Origin: Soonwooa sp032078105
Lineage (GTDB): Bacteria; Bacteroidota; Bacteroidia; Flavobacteriales; Weeksellaceae
NCBI GenBank assembly: GCA_046269235.1
Contig: JBJZOS010000011.1
Span: 1-64,000 of the forward strand
Length of the DNA: 64,000 bases
Direction of reading: 5' to 3'
This document shows, in pieces, positions 25,546 to 35,107 of this stretch. Made by a program: the position numbers and the translations under genes. Under the pieces are notes generated by a model. The model was not told the DNA's origin and searched no databases. It worked only from the letters and a program-made list of their open reading frames with translations. How positions within the stretch are numbered: the first letter of the stretch is position 1; every line of letters starts with the position of its first letter.

Positions 25546-27804
25546 TTATTTAGCAATAACTAATTTCTTAGAAGAAACTTTACCATCTGCATCAACTTTT
25601 AAGAAGTAAACCCCAGAATCTAACTGAGATAAATCAATCTTGTTAGTTTGCTTACCAGAAGCTTTAAGATCTTTTTTCATGGCTACGAGACGACCTTCTG
25701 CTGAGAAGACGCTGTATGATACATTTTTAGCATCAACCTCCATTGTAAAGACACCATTTTTAGAAGGGTTCGGATGGATAACAACTTCTTTAGCAGCATC
25801 TACATTGCTTGTTGCTAAGTCTGAGTTAATTTTAAATTTAACCTTGTTAACGTTTAAGAATACATTGTCAATTGCTTTAATCATGATTCTCGCATTATCG
25901 CTAACGCCTAATCCGCCAGGAACATTGAATGTATATGAACCATTGTTTGGTGTACTAGCTACCAACTCATGAGGGAAAGTTAAACCACCATCTGTCGATA
26001 ATAAAATCTGTACATTAGCCGTATTAACTGGGGCAACATCTGTATTGGCAACATCCCATGTAATTGTTTGTGTTGAACCTAAATTCCAAACGATATCTGC
26101 AGCATTTTGAGAAGTTACAATGAAAGGTCCTGCGCCAACATCAACCGTCAACTTAACATCATCTCTACCAGACTGTCCACCAACTGGATTGTTATCTCTT
26201 ACTAAAAGTGAGAAATTAAGAGTTCTAGCTACATTAGAAAGTTTTTCCCATGCTCTATAGTTAGTTTGAGAATTAATGTTCGGATTGTAACCTTCGATAA
26301 TTGTTGATAATCTTGGGAAGTAACGTTCTGGAGAAACTGTCGCCCCGATTGATCTAAACATTGGGCCAACCGTATTAGCAGGTCTTGGAGGCATTGTTGC
26401 AGCACCAGCATCTATTTGTTCCCAATTATAAGTAATGGTATCACCATCTTGGTCAGAGCCGATTCCTTTAAGTACAAAAGGCGTTTCTTTAGGGATTGTT
26501 CTATCTAGACCTGCATCCGCTATTGGAGCATTGTTACCTGTTGAAGTATTAGAACTACAATTTGCTGCACCAGTAACATGAGCATACATCTCTCTTATAC
26601 TCACAGAGTGGAAGTAAGCATCACTATTACTTTGAACATTTGGCGAACAGATACCTGCATACCCCATAATAGTACTAGCACTACCTGGCTCTATCGAAGT
26701 ACTTTCATTTCTGTTACAACTATTATTTTGCGTATGGTTAGCTCCAAATTGATGTCCCATCTCGTGTGCTACGAAGTCAATAACAAATGGGTCACCCACA
26801 GGATTTGCAGAACCTGTTACACCACCTGCTTTCATATTGTTATTACAAACAGATCGAAGGTAAGCTACACCATTGTCATTTCCTTGTTGTGCTTGGAAAT
26901 ATACATGACCAATATCGTAATTTGGTTTTCCAATTAAGTTATCAACAGCAGTTTGGTTAGCTCCTAACATTGAAGATGCACTTAACGGATTATAAGTATC
27001 CGTATCGATAAATATTAACAAATCATTATTAGGCACCAATTCTAGCTTAACAGATAGGTCGTTTCCATATACTTCGTTAAGTCTATTAACTGTTAAGTTA
27101 AGTGCTGCCATAACTGCTGTTTTCTTCTCCGCGTCAGTTCCATTACCAACTCCAGCTGCATTTGCAGTATATGACGTATACTCTACAGCAGTAGCTAAAG
27201 CTAGTCTATACTTACGCATTTTACCGTCTTTAACAGTTTTGTTTTGGCCAGCATTTTCCATTGTTTGCTGGATTTCCTTTTCGCCGTGCTCATCAAAAAG
27301 ACAGTTAAAATTACGCTCTGAAGATGCATTCTTACGATTATACATCATGTAGATTTTGTTATCTTTAGAGTAAGAATCTACATAATAGATTCCTTTGCCA
27401 CTTCTTACACTTGCATTAAATCCAAAATATGGATCATAAGTAAAAGTAATTCTTGTTAAAGGGTCTCCAACTTTAACCCCTGTGAAAGATCTAACGTCAG
27501 CATATTTCGCTTGTAGATCTGGGTGCATTGTAGAAGATTCTACCACTTCAAAAGTATCTGTAGTACCTTGCTCATTTGGGAACTTCATTAATGTTTTCCC
27601 AGAATTTTTTCCGATAGCTAATAACTGAGCTTCGAACTGAGAATTGTTAAGACTTAACAATTTATAATCTGTTACAGTAATTGATCTTTCTCTTGCATTA
27701 GAAACATTCTTTGCAGCAATGCTCATCCAAGCATTTTGTTGAGCGTAGAAAGCTCCTGTAGACATTAGAGTTACCCCTATCCCCAATAATAATTTTGATT
27801 TCAT
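25546..27804 (-). CDS. secreted reprolysin-type zinc metalloprotease with T9SS sorting domain
   Basis: Extracellular metallo-endopeptidase of 752 residues. Signal peptide to about residue 21; a propeptide-like region to about 195; then the catalytic domain with the zinc motif HEMGHQFGANH (His347, Glu348, His351, His357) and a Met-turn STIMGYAGIC, as in the metzincin M12B group. Residues about 430-670 hold beta-sandwich domains (IADAGLDRTIPKETPF, then QNAADIVWNLGSTQTITWDV). The T9SS domain begins VVIHPNPSKNGVF. It follows a small lipoprotein gene by 22 bases and is probably co-transcribed with it. Substrate unknown. Confidence 0.92.
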   Translation of the reverse strand: MKSKLLLGIGVTLMSTGAFYAQQNAWMSIAAKNVSNARERSITVTDYKLLSLNNSQFEAQLLAIGKNSGKTLMKFPNEQGTTDTFEVVESSTMHPDLQAKYADVRSFTGVKVGDPLTRITFTYDPYFGFNASVRSGKGIYYVDSYSKDNKIYMMYNRKNASSERNFNCLFDEHGEKEIQQTMENAGQNKTVKDGKMRKYRLALATAVEYTSYTANAAGVGNGTDAEKKTAVMAALNLTVNRLNEVYGNDLSVKLELVPNNDLLIFIDTDTYNPLSASSMLGANQTAVDNLIGKPNYDIGHVYFQAQQGNDNGVAYLRSVCNNNMKAGGVTGSANPVGDPFVIDFVAHEMGHQFGANHTQNNSCNRNESTSIEPGSASTIMGYAGICSPNVQSNSDAYFHSVSIREMYAHVTGAANCSSNTSTGNNAPIADAGLDRTIPKETPFVLKGIGSDQDGDTITYNWEQIDAGAATMPPRPANTVGPMFRSIGATVSPERYFPRLSTIIEGYNPNINSQTNYRAWEKLSNVARTLNFSLLVRDNNPVGGQSGRDDVKLTVDVGAGPFIVTSQNAADIVWNLGSTQTITWDVANTDVAPVNTANVQILLSTDGGLTFPHELVASTPNNGSYTFNVPGGLGVSDNARIMIKAIDNVFLNVNKVKFKINSDLATSNVDAAKEVVIHPNPSKNGVFTMEVDAKNVSYSVFSAEGRLVAMKKDLKASGKQTNKIDLSQLDSGVYFLKVDADGKVSSKKLVIAK

Positions 27805-27826
27805 TAAAATTTATTTTGCAATTATA

Positions 27827-28288
27827 TTAATTTACTTTTTTTAAAATTAAATTCTGCGGGTTACTTTTAATTTTTAAAATTAAAATAGGATTCGTTTTTT
27901 TTGCGTCCTTATATTCCCCGTTTTCAATTTTTTTATATTTTACAATAATATTTTTTTCATTTTTTTTAATACTTTCGATTTCGATATCTGAGTAATCTGT
28001 TGCAGAACTTGCTTTTGGCTTAACCACTAATAGGCTTTCACCAGCTTCTATAATAGGAATAGGTGCAGAACGATTGAATTGGGGATCTTGCAGTCTGCTA
28101 TAGAGATTTGTAACTTCATCCATAGTTGACACTGCAAAAATTTCTTTCGAATCAAAATCTTTATTCAATCTGCGCTCTTCTGTATATTCTACTTTCTGCA
28201 TTGTTTCGACTTTTTGCGCATGCATGCTAGAAGTGCCATTACATGACATAAAAGACAATCCAATTGCTATTATTATAAATATTTTCAT
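27827..28288 (-). CDS. small lipoprotein of unknown function, upstream of the metalloprotease
   Basis: Product of 153 residues, family not recognised. Signal peptide with lipobox LSFMSC (Cys16). Mostly beta-strand-like, Lys-rich C-terminal half. The segment GESLLVVKPKASSATDYSDI slightly recalls PrcB-type protease-associated lipoproteins, but this is weak. Its position just before the metalloprotease gene suggests a shared transcript and perhaps an accessory role; this is inference from spacing only. Confidence 0.6.
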   Translation of the reverse strand: MKIFIIIAIGLSFMSCNGTSSMHAQKVETMQKVEYTEERRLNKDFDSKEIFAVSTMDEVTNLYSRLQDPQFNRSAPIPIIEAGESLLVVKPKASSATDYSDIEIESIKKNEKNIIVKYKKIENGEYKDAKKTNPILILKIKSNPQNLILKKVN

Positions 28289-28329
28289 CTTTTTCGGTAA
28301 ATATATAAATAATAAAGTAAAAAATAAAA

Positions 28330-29396
28330 TTAATCTACATTTAAGATCGCGAAAACAGCAAAACTAGCTAACCAATGATCACCGCCATAATTACTGCTAA
28401 ACATTAAAGGCATAGCATTTTTTAAGAAATGATTCGCGGTGTCTTCAAATTGCTTCTTTAATGGATGACTATTAGATAACGCTCTGGAAATCCCCTTCAT
28501 ACACCAAGCTTTACTAAATGATAAACCCACCAAATGTACCGTTTGATAATCTGACAAATCGCTTACGACTGGTATTTGAAAAATATTCTCAAGACTTCGT
28601 TTATCATAAAATTGATCCAACCAAATTTCAAAATCTTTTTGTGGAAGCACACGACGCATAAGATCGGCTATCTCCAAACTTGGGGAGAAAAAATCCGAAC
28701 CATCTGGCTCTAGATAGGCAGGCGTTTTTTCATCTGTTAAATAAAAGCTTTTCGCCTTTAGTATCAATTGATTTTCAAAATCTTTATCACCAATTGTTTT
28801 CGCCCAATCGATAGCAAAGCCTAGTGCAAAAGCAGAATTAGGATGAACGCCTGTTCTGTTAGGATAAGTCTGCTTAGGAAGATAATCTTTCCACAACCGC
28901 AAAATCTCATCTGTAAGTGGTTTCATATTTTGATGCCAAGTCTTAGCTTGTGGTGTATCCCAAGTTGCTAATTCTTCGTCAAGTTTCAGGATCCAAGCCC
29001 AACCGTAAGTTCGTTCAAAGTTTTTTGCGAGATCATATTTAGTAAAATATTGAGCTTCCTTTTTAAGAGATTCTGCATTGAAACTTTTGTCTAAAATCTT
29101 TGTTATACGCCAAGATTGTGTAAGATTTGGTTTCTCTTTTAAAATTTTCAACAACATCCAATGTCCATGTACAGAGCTATGCCAGTCAAAACAACCATAA
29201 AAAGAAGGGTGCAAATCTTTGGTGACAAACTAACTTCCTGTAAAGAGTTGATAATATGAGCAGTCTTATTGGGATATTCTTGCTCAATACATTTCAAAGG
29301 CATATTGGACAACTTAGTTGCTAATGCATCTGTTAATTGATTGTCTTGAGCAGATAGAGTTATAGATGTAAAAACTAAAAGACTTAGATGTTTCAT
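28330..29396 (-). pseudogene. DUF2891 family protein gene with a frameshift
   Basis: The reading frame begins at 29396 with a signal peptide (MKHLSLLVFTSITLSAQDN) and runs to about VSLSPK. There it leaves frame; the next frame carries DLHPSFYGCFDWHSSVHGHW and continues to 28330. One missing base in the A-run read on the minus strand (T-run 29218-29220) would join both parts. The long second part (about 295 residues) is typical of DUF2891: ERTYGWAWILKLDEEL, NRTGVHPNSAFALGFAIDW, YGGDHWLASFAVFA. Because the only lesion is a homopolymer indel, a sequencing error is also possible. Function of the family unknown to me. Confidence 0.75.
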
Positions 29397-29432
29397 TTAA
29401 TAATGATTTATTAAGAGGTTTGAAAATACAAA

Positions 29433-29458
29433 AATCCCCTTCATTACTGAAAGGGATT
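29433..29458 (-). terminator. terminator of the acyl-CoA dehydrogenase gene
   Basis: AATCCCCTTCA and TGAAAGGGATT pair with one mismatch; T-run follows on the minus strand. Confidence 0.75.
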
Positions 29459-29505
29459 ATTTATTTCATTATAATCTATGTTGACTTGATACAGCTAACA
29501 ATAGA

Positions 29506-30648
29506 TTATTTCTTAGCAATACTTCTAGAGATCACAATCTTTTGGATTTCTGAAGTACCTTCATAGATTTGTGTAATCTTCGCATCACGCATCAATCTTT
29601 CTACGTGATATTCTTTAACATAACCATATCCGCCGTGTATTTGGACCGCTTCAATAGTTGTATCCATAGCAACTTGAGACGCGTAAAGTTTTGCCATAGC
29701 GCCACTTTCTGAGATATCTTTACCAGCATCTTTCTCAACTGCCGCTTTGAAGCAAAGCATTCTAGCCGCTGTAATGTTAACGTGCATGTCAGCTAATTTG
29801 AACGCAATTGCTTGGTGATTAATAATCTCTGTACCGAAAGCTTTTCTTTCTTTAGCATATTTAAGCGCCAATTCGTAAGCACCAGATGCGATACCTAAAG
29901 CCTGAGATGCAATACCAATTCTACCACCGTTAAGAACCGCCATTGCGAAGTTGAATCCGAAGCCATCTTCACCAATTCTGTTTTCCTTTGGTACTTTAAC
30001 ATCTGTGAAAAGTAAAGAATGTGTATCACTACCTCTTATTCCTAATTTGTCTTCTTTAGGACCAATTTCAAAACCTTCCCAACCTCTTTCTACAATGAAA
30101 GCGTTGATACCTTTATGCTTCTTCTCTGGATCTGTCTGTGCAATAACGATATAGTAAGATGCGTTACCACCGTTAGTAATCCAGTTTTTAGTACCGTTTA
30201 ATAAATAATAATCACCCTTATCTTCTGCAGTTGTACGTTGAGATGTTGCGTCAGATCCAGCTTCTGGCTCAGACAATGCGAAAGCACCGATAACTTCTCC
30301 ACTCGCAAGAGGTTTTAGATACTTCATTTTTTGCTCTTCGCTAGCAAATTTTTCTAGACCAGCACATACTAACGAGTTGTTAACTGACATTACTACCGCA
30401 GCAGAAGCATCAATTTTAGCAATTTCTTCCATTGCAAGAACGTAAGATACACTGTCAAGACCAGCTCCTCCGTATTTTGGGTCAACCATCATACCTAAAA
30501 AACCAAGTTCTCCCATTTTCTTAACTTGTTCTGTTGGGAATTTTTGATGTGTATCTCTTTCGATAACACCAGGAAGTAATTCAGTCTGAGCGAAATCTCT
30601 AGCTGCTTGCTGAATCATCAGTTGTTCTTCTGATAAATTAAAATCCAT
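29506..30648 (-). CDS. acyl-CoA dehydrogenase
   Basis: FAD enzyme that introduces the alpha-beta double bond into acyl-CoA in fatty acid or branched-chain amino acid breakdown. The 380-residue length fits the short/branched-chain group. Motifs: ALSEPEAGSDA (flavin/substrate), NGTKNWITNGG, and near the end YGYVKEYHVERLMRDAKI followed by QIYEGTSEIQ, whose Glu is the catalytic base of this group. Divergent from the acyl-CoA ligase genes; the shared region holds two perfect inverted repeats that may bind a fatty-acid regulator. Confidence 0.93.
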   Translation of the reverse strand: MDFNLSEEQLMIQQAARDFAQTELLPGVIERDTHQKFPTEQVKKMGELGFLGMMVDPKYGGAGLDSVSYVLAMEEIAKIDASAAVVMSVNNSLVCAGLEKFASEEQKMKYLKPLASGEVIGAFALSEPEAGSDATSQRTTAEDKGDYYLLNGTKNWITNGGNASYYIVIAQTDPEKKHKGINAFIVERGWEGFEIGPKEDKLGIRGSDTHSLLFTDVKVPKENRIGEDGFGFNFAMAVLNGGRIGIASQALGIASGAYELALKYAKERKAFGTEIINHQAIAFKLADMHVNITAARMLCFKAAVEKDAGKDISESGAMAKLYASQVAMDTTIEAVQIHGGYGYVKEYHVERLMRDAKITQIYEGTSEIQKIVISRSIAKK

Positions 30649-30670
30649 ATCAATTACTAGTATTAATTGC

Positions 30671-30714
30671 TTGTAAATTTACAATTTTTACGAAAATTAT
30701 AACGATATGTATCG
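30671..30714. promoter_or_regulatory. two inverted repeats between divergent fatty-acid genes
   Basis: TTGTAAATTTACAA (30671-30684) is a perfect 14-bp palindrome, and CGATA-TG-TATCG (30703-30714) a second inverted repeat. Both lie between the acyl-CoA dehydrogenase and acyl-CoA ligase starts, where a TetR-type regulator could act. AACGATATGT also recurs at 30807-30816 around the ligase start codon. No regulator gene is nearby. Confidence 0.35.
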
Positions 30715-30812
30715 AATAAAAGACATTTTTGCCATTTGACTAAAAAAAACTATATTTACAAAAACCTACTTTTTATTAAATTTAATTTAAAAATTATCAA
30801 ATATTTAACGAT

Positions 30813-32585
30813 ATGTCTGTTAAAAGAACGTTTGATTTCGCTCATAAAGCTCTAAATCAATATCCTAAAAATGATGCGTTGGTCACGAAAAAGAATGGGG
30901 AATGGAAAAAAACCTCCACCTTAGAGTTTATTAACCAAGCAAACAAAATTTCTCGAGGACTGTTAAAACTGGGGATAAAACCTGGTGACAAAATCGGATT
31001 AATAACCAGCAACAACCGTACAGAATGGAGCATTATGGACTTGGGAATTTCTCAAATCGGCGCTATCTCGGTGCCTGTATATCCAAGCATTTCGGAGGAA
31101 GATTATGTGTATATTTTTAATAATGCCGAAATAAAATATTGCTTCGTCTCAGATGTTGACTTATACCAAAAAATGAAGGTTGTAAAGCCCGACGTGACCT
31201 CTCTGGCTGGTGTTTTTTGTTTTGATGATGTTGATGGCGCACCTAATTGGAAAGAAATATTAGATCTTGGTGAAGATGATGCAACACAACAGGAGGTAGA
31301 AGATCTATCCAAAGCCATAAAAGAAGACGACGTGGTGACCTTAATATACACTTCTGGTACAACTGGACGTCCCAAAGGCGTTATGCTAACACACAAAAAC
31401 ATCGTGTCAAATGTTTTGGGAAGCGACTCTAGAATCCCCAGAGATAAAAACATTAATTATAAAGACCTTCGTGCACTGAGTTTTTTACCGATCTGTCATA
31501 TTTTCGAAAGAATGGTCTATTACATTTTCATCAACAATGGATTCTCTTTATATTATGCAGAAAGCATTGAAAAAATTGGAGAAAATGTCAAAGAGGTGAA
31601 ACCTCATTACATGACAGTTGTGCCACGTTTGGTAGAAAAAGTCTACGATTCTATTTATAATAAAGGTACCGCAGCTGGTGGTATTAAATCTAAAATCTTC
31701 CTTTGGTCGATCTCGATCGCCGAAAAATACAACCTACAAGCGCCAAAATCTTTTGCACATATTATTGCGGACAAATTGGTTTTTAAAAAATGGAGAGAAG
31801 GCTTGGGAGGAAATCTAATAACCTTAGTTTCTGGCTCTGCCGCACTGTCTTCAAGATTAAACAGAATGTTCCAAGCAGCGGGAATTCCTATTTTGGAAGG
31901 TTACGGTTTAACAGAAACTTCGCCTGTAATTTCCGTTAACAGTTTCGAAAAAATGAGATTAGGTTCTGTAGGCATACCACTAAGTAATGTAGATGTTAAA
32001 ATAGCTGCTGATGGCGAGATCACCGTTAAAGGACCTTCTGTTTTTGGAGGTTATTACAAGGACGACGAAAAAACGAGGGAAGCTTTCACCGAAGATGATT
32101 ATTTCAAAACTGGAGATATTGGACATATTGACGATGATGGATTCTTATTTATCACCGATAGAAAAAAAGAAATGTTCAAAACGTCGGGTGGAAAATTTAT
32201 TGCGCCTCAAGTTATCGAGAACCATGCAAAAGCTTCCAAATTTATAGAACAAATAATGGTGGTGGGCGAAGGCGAAAAAATGCCAACGGCGTTAATACAA
32301 CCAGATTTTAACTTTGCACAAAACTGGGCAAAAATCAAAAACATCAACATCGGGACAAGTCCTGAAGAAATAGCAAAAAGCCCAGAATTGAAAGAACGAA
32401 TCACCCAAGAAATAGAAACGCTTAATAAAAAATTAGGCAAGTGGGAGCAGATTAAAAAGATTGAACTCACACCAAAAGTATGGTCAATAGATGACGGATT
32501 GCTAACACCTACTCTTAAACTTAAACGTAAAGCTATTAAAGAAGCTTTCATCGATTTGTACGAGAAACTCTATGACAGAAAATAA
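30813..32585 (+). CDS. long-chain acyl-CoA ligase (AMP-forming), copy 1
   Basis: AMP-dependent synthetase that activates fatty acids to acyl-CoA. In 590 residues: P-loop-like motif IYTSGTTGRPKGVMLTH (about 173-189), GYGLTETSPVISVN, and the hinge region TGDIGHIDDDGFLFITDRKKEMFKTSGGKF with the adenylation-related Asp and Lys. Belongs to the FAA1/LACS subgroup. The next gene is a close paralogue, and the two differ mainly in the first 170 residues and in scattered positions. A terminator and a new promoter separate them, so each can be expressed alone. Confidence 0.93.
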   Translation: MSVKRTFDFAHKALNQYPKNDALVTKKNGEWKKTSTLEFINQANKISRGLLKLGIKPGDKIGLITSNNRTEWSIMDLGISQIGAISVPVYPSISEEDYVYIFNNAEIKYCFVSDVDLYQKMKVVKPDVTSLAGVFCFDDVDGAPNWKEILDLGEDDATQQEVEDLSKAIKEDDVVTLIYTSGTTGRPKGVMLTHKNIVSNVLGSDSRIPRDKNINYKDLRALSFLPICHIFERMVYYIFINNGFSLYYAESIEKIGENVKEVKPHYMTVVPRLVEKVYDSIYNKGTAAGGIKSKIFLWSISIAEKYNLQAPKSFAHIIADKLVFKKWREGLGGNLITLVSGSAALSSRLNRMFQAAGIPILEGYGLTETSPVISVNSFEKMRLGSVGIPLSNVDVKIAADGEITVKGPSVFGGYYKDDEKTREAFTEDDYFKTGDIGHIDDDGFLFITDRKKEMFKTSGGKFIAPQVIENHAKASKFIEQIMVVGEGEKMPTALIQPDFNFAQNWAKIKNINIGTSPEEIAKSPELKERITQEIETLNKKLGKWEQIKKIELTPKVWSIDDGLLTPTLKLKRKAIKEAFIDLYEKLYDRK

Positions 32586-32596
32586 TTAATACAAAA

Positions 32597-32619
32597 AAAG
32601 CTATCCAATGGATAGCTTT
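32597..32619 (+). terminator. terminator between the two acyl-CoA ligase genes
   Basis: AAAGCTATCC, loop AAT, GGATAGCTTT followed by a T-run. Confidence 0.85.
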
Positions 32620-32625
32620 ATTTTT

Positions 32626-32653
32626 TTGAAAAAACTCATAATTGTTATATTTG
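32626..32653 (+). promoter_or_regulatory. promoter of acyl-CoA ligase copy 2
   Basis: TTG (32626-32628), a 17-base spacer and TATATTTG (32646-32653) give both elements of a Bacteroidota promoter. It sets the start of the gene at 32678, because the TTG codon at 32642 lies upstream of the expected transcription start. Confidence 0.65.
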
Positions 32654-32677
32654 CATTCAATCTTTCTTACAACCAAC

Positions 32678-34438
32678 ATGACATTAACTCGAATTTTCGA
32701 TATTCCCTATATTACACTAGAAAAATATCCCAAAAAAAACTACATCAATGACAAAATTGCTGGAAGTTGGAGAAATCTTTCAACGGAAGAATTCATTGCA
32801 AAAAGCAATCAATTCTCTAGAGGTTTAATAAAATTAGGTTTAAAAAAAGGTGACAAAATAGGAATTATCACCACAACCAACAGGACCGAATGGTGCATTA
32901 TCGACCAAGCAGCTTTACAACTCGGCATTATCACGGTTCCTATCTATCCATCGATTTCGCAGGCGGATTGCGTCTATAATCTTGGCGATTCGGATTGTTA
33001 CTATTGCTTTGTCTCGGACGAAAAACTTTACAACAAGATTAATAACATAAGAACAGAACTAACTTTATTAAAAGACATCTACACCTTTGATAAAGTTAAT
33101 GCTGCTAAACATTGGGAAGATATTCTAGAACTTGGGAAAGATGATAGTCTACAAGCCGAAGTTGAATCTATTAAAAGAGAAATTTATCCAGACGATCTGG
33201 TGTCTATTATCTACACTTCTGGGACGACAGGAAAGCCCAAAGGCGTTATGTTGACACACAACAACATCGTGCAAGACATCATCGGTTGCGAAGACAGAAT
33301 CCCGCGCAGACAGGGCAACGACAGTCGTGCATTAAGTTTTTTACCAATGTGTCACATATTCGAAAGGACGATTTTCTATATTTTTACTTATAGTGGTTTT
33401 GCTATTTATTTCGCTGAAAGCACAGACAAGCTTAGTGAAAATCTTCAAGAAGTGAAGCCACACTACATGACTGTTGTTCCGCGTGTTATCGAGAAAGTTT
33501 ATGATTCAATCTATAAAAAAGGAACCGAAGCTGGCGCCATCAAAAAAAGTATTTTCTTGTGGTCACTAAAAATTGCTGAAAACTATAAACTGGGCGCACC
33601 AAAAAGTGTCTTCCACAAGATTGCTGACAAATTGGTTTTCTCTAAATGGAGAGCTGGCATTGGAGGTAATATTTTAACTTTAGTTTCTGGTTCTGCGCCA
33701 CTTTCTACACGACTTAATATTATGTTTCAAGCCGCTGGCATTCCAATTCAGGAAGGTTATGGTTTGACAGAAACTTCGCCTGTAATCTCGGTTAACAGTT
33801 TTGAATTTATGAAAATGGGCTCCATCGGAAAACCTCTTTTTAATGTTAATGTTAAAATAGCAGAAGATGGCGAAATCACGGTTAAAGGACCAACCGTAAC
33901 CCAAGGTTATTACAAAAACCCAGAATTAACGAGAGAAGCTTTTGATAACGAAGGCTACTTCAAAACAGGTGATATTGGACATCTGGATAAAGACGGATTC
34001 CTTTTTATTACCGACAGAAAAAAAGAAATGTTCAAAACGTCGGGCGGTAAATATGTTGCGCCACAAGTCATAGAAAATCTTGCTAAAGCGTCTTTATTTA
34101 TTGAACAAATTATGGTCGTTGGCGAAGGCGAAAAAATGCCAACTGCACTAATACAGCCAGACTTCGACTATGCTAAAAAATGGGCAAAAGATAACAACAT
34201 CAACATCGGAACGACGCCTGAGGACATTGCAAAAAGTCCGGAACTAAAAGCTGCCATCGAAAAAGAAATGGACAATATCAACAATAATCTTGGTCATTGG
34301 GAACAAATCAAAAAAATAGAATTAACACCCGAGATTTGGTCTGAGGAAAACGGAATGTTAACACCAACTTTGAAACTAAAACGTAAAGTAATTAAAGAAC
34401 ATTTTATGGCTCTTTACAATAAACTTTATAATAGATAA
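32678..34438 (+). CDS. long-chain acyl-CoA ligase (AMP-forming), copy 2
   Basis: Paralogue of the gene just upstream, 586 residues from the ATG at 32678 (MTLTRIFDIPYITLEKYPKK). Same motifs: IYTSGTTGKPKGVMLTH, GYGLTETSPVISVN, DRKKEMFKTSGGKYVAPQVIEN. Long runs are shared with copy 1 (for example LVSGSA, FQAAGIPI, MVVGEGEKMPTALIQPDF), so a tandem duplication is likely, with enough divergence that it is not recent. The copies may differ in chain length or expression. Own promoter and terminator. Confidence 0.92.
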   Translation: MTLTRIFDIPYITLEKYPKKNYINDKIAGSWRNLSTEEFIAKSNQFSRGLIKLGLKKGDKIGIITTTNRTEWCIIDQAALQLGIITVPIYPSISQADCVYNLGDSDCYYCFVSDEKLYNKINNIRTELTLLKDIYTFDKVNAAKHWEDILELGKDDSLQAEVESIKREIYPDDLVSIIYTSGTTGKPKGVMLTHNNIVQDIIGCEDRIPRRQGNDSRALSFLPMCHIFERTIFYIFTYSGFAIYFAESTDKLSENLQEVKPHYMTVVPRVIEKVYDSIYKKGTEAGAIKKSIFLWSLKIAENYKLGAPKSVFHKIADKLVFSKWRAGIGGNILTLVSGSAPLSTRLNIMFQAAGIPIQEGYGLTETSPVISVNSFEFMKMGSIGKPLFNVNVKIAEDGEITVKGPTVTQGYYKNPELTREAFDNEGYFKTGDIGHLDKDGFLFITDRKKEMFKTSGGKYVAPQVIENLAKASLFIEQIMVVGEGEKMPTALIQPDFDYAKKWAKDNNINIGTTPEDIAKSPELKAAIEKEMDNINNNLGHWEQIKKIELTPEIWSEENGMLTPTLKLKRKVIKEHFMALYNKLYNR

Positions 34439-34442
34439 AATA

Positions 34443-34468
34443 AAAGCCAGTTAATGACAACTGGCTTT
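34443..34468 (+). terminator. terminator of acyl-CoA ligase copy 2
   Basis: AAAGCCAGTT, loop AATGAC, AACTGGCTTT followed by seven T. Confidence 0.85.
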
Positions 34469-34611
34469 TTTTATTTAAAGGGAATAAAGATTTTATTTCT
34501 TGATGACCTTTTCTGTCGAGTTTTGTCCTTTGTCAAATTAGAGCTTTGGAAAGAGCAACTTCAGAATCGTTATGAAGAGGTGATCATATTTTATCCTAAA
34601 ACTTTGACAGA

Positions 34612-35107
34612 TTAATATTCTGTATCCGCAGATGGTCCATAACTTGGGGGGCAATTCAATATCACTTAATCGATAATAGACGCCCAGTTGCGCTCGGTGA
34701 TGCGTTGCTTGATTCATTGCATGTCCAATGGCACCATACTATGTCCATTCCATCATTGTTTCGCCACTATTTTTTATTGGCCAATTCGTTTCTGGTTGAT
34801 CTTCAGTCTCCGCTTCTAGACTTGCAATTCCAACATTGTAGCAGACCTCTAACTTTTGTTGAAGTTCTGCTTTTGTTGAGAGATTAACTGATTGATCGTC
34901 GCCTTTTCCAAAGTCTAGCTCTCAAGTGTTGAGAATAAATTTTGGCCAAGCAAAAACCTCAGCACTATGAGACACTAGCGACATTAACTTCATACTTTTC
35001 TCATGTGGTGCGTAATCATTTTTACCCTCAGGAAAACGGTCAAAAAAAGCTTCAGCTGTTTCGTATTCGTTTTTTAATTCTTCTTTAAGTTGTGATAATG
35101 TATCCAC
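34612..35107 (-). pseudogene. DinB family protein gene with several lesions
   Basis: From a GTG at 35107 the frame reads MDTLSQLKEELKNEYETAEA, then FPEGKNDYAPHEKSMKLMSL, typical of DinB-like four-helix metal-binding proteins of Bacteroidota. A TGA follows FILNT near 34920; the frame continues ELDFGKGDDQSVNL and meets TAG after MMEWT near 34736. Then come the last-helix signature HAMNQATHHRAQLGVYYRL and a one-base insertion in a C-run (LPP, near 34650), after which the original ending SYGPSADTEY and TAA at 34612-34614 can be read. Three independent lesions: a true pseudogene. Confidence 0.85.

Noticed and set aside
34480..34611. Further gene remnant between acyl-CoA ligase copy 2 and the DinB remnant
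   Set aside because: All frames contain stops and no family text was recognised, so nothing can be supported.
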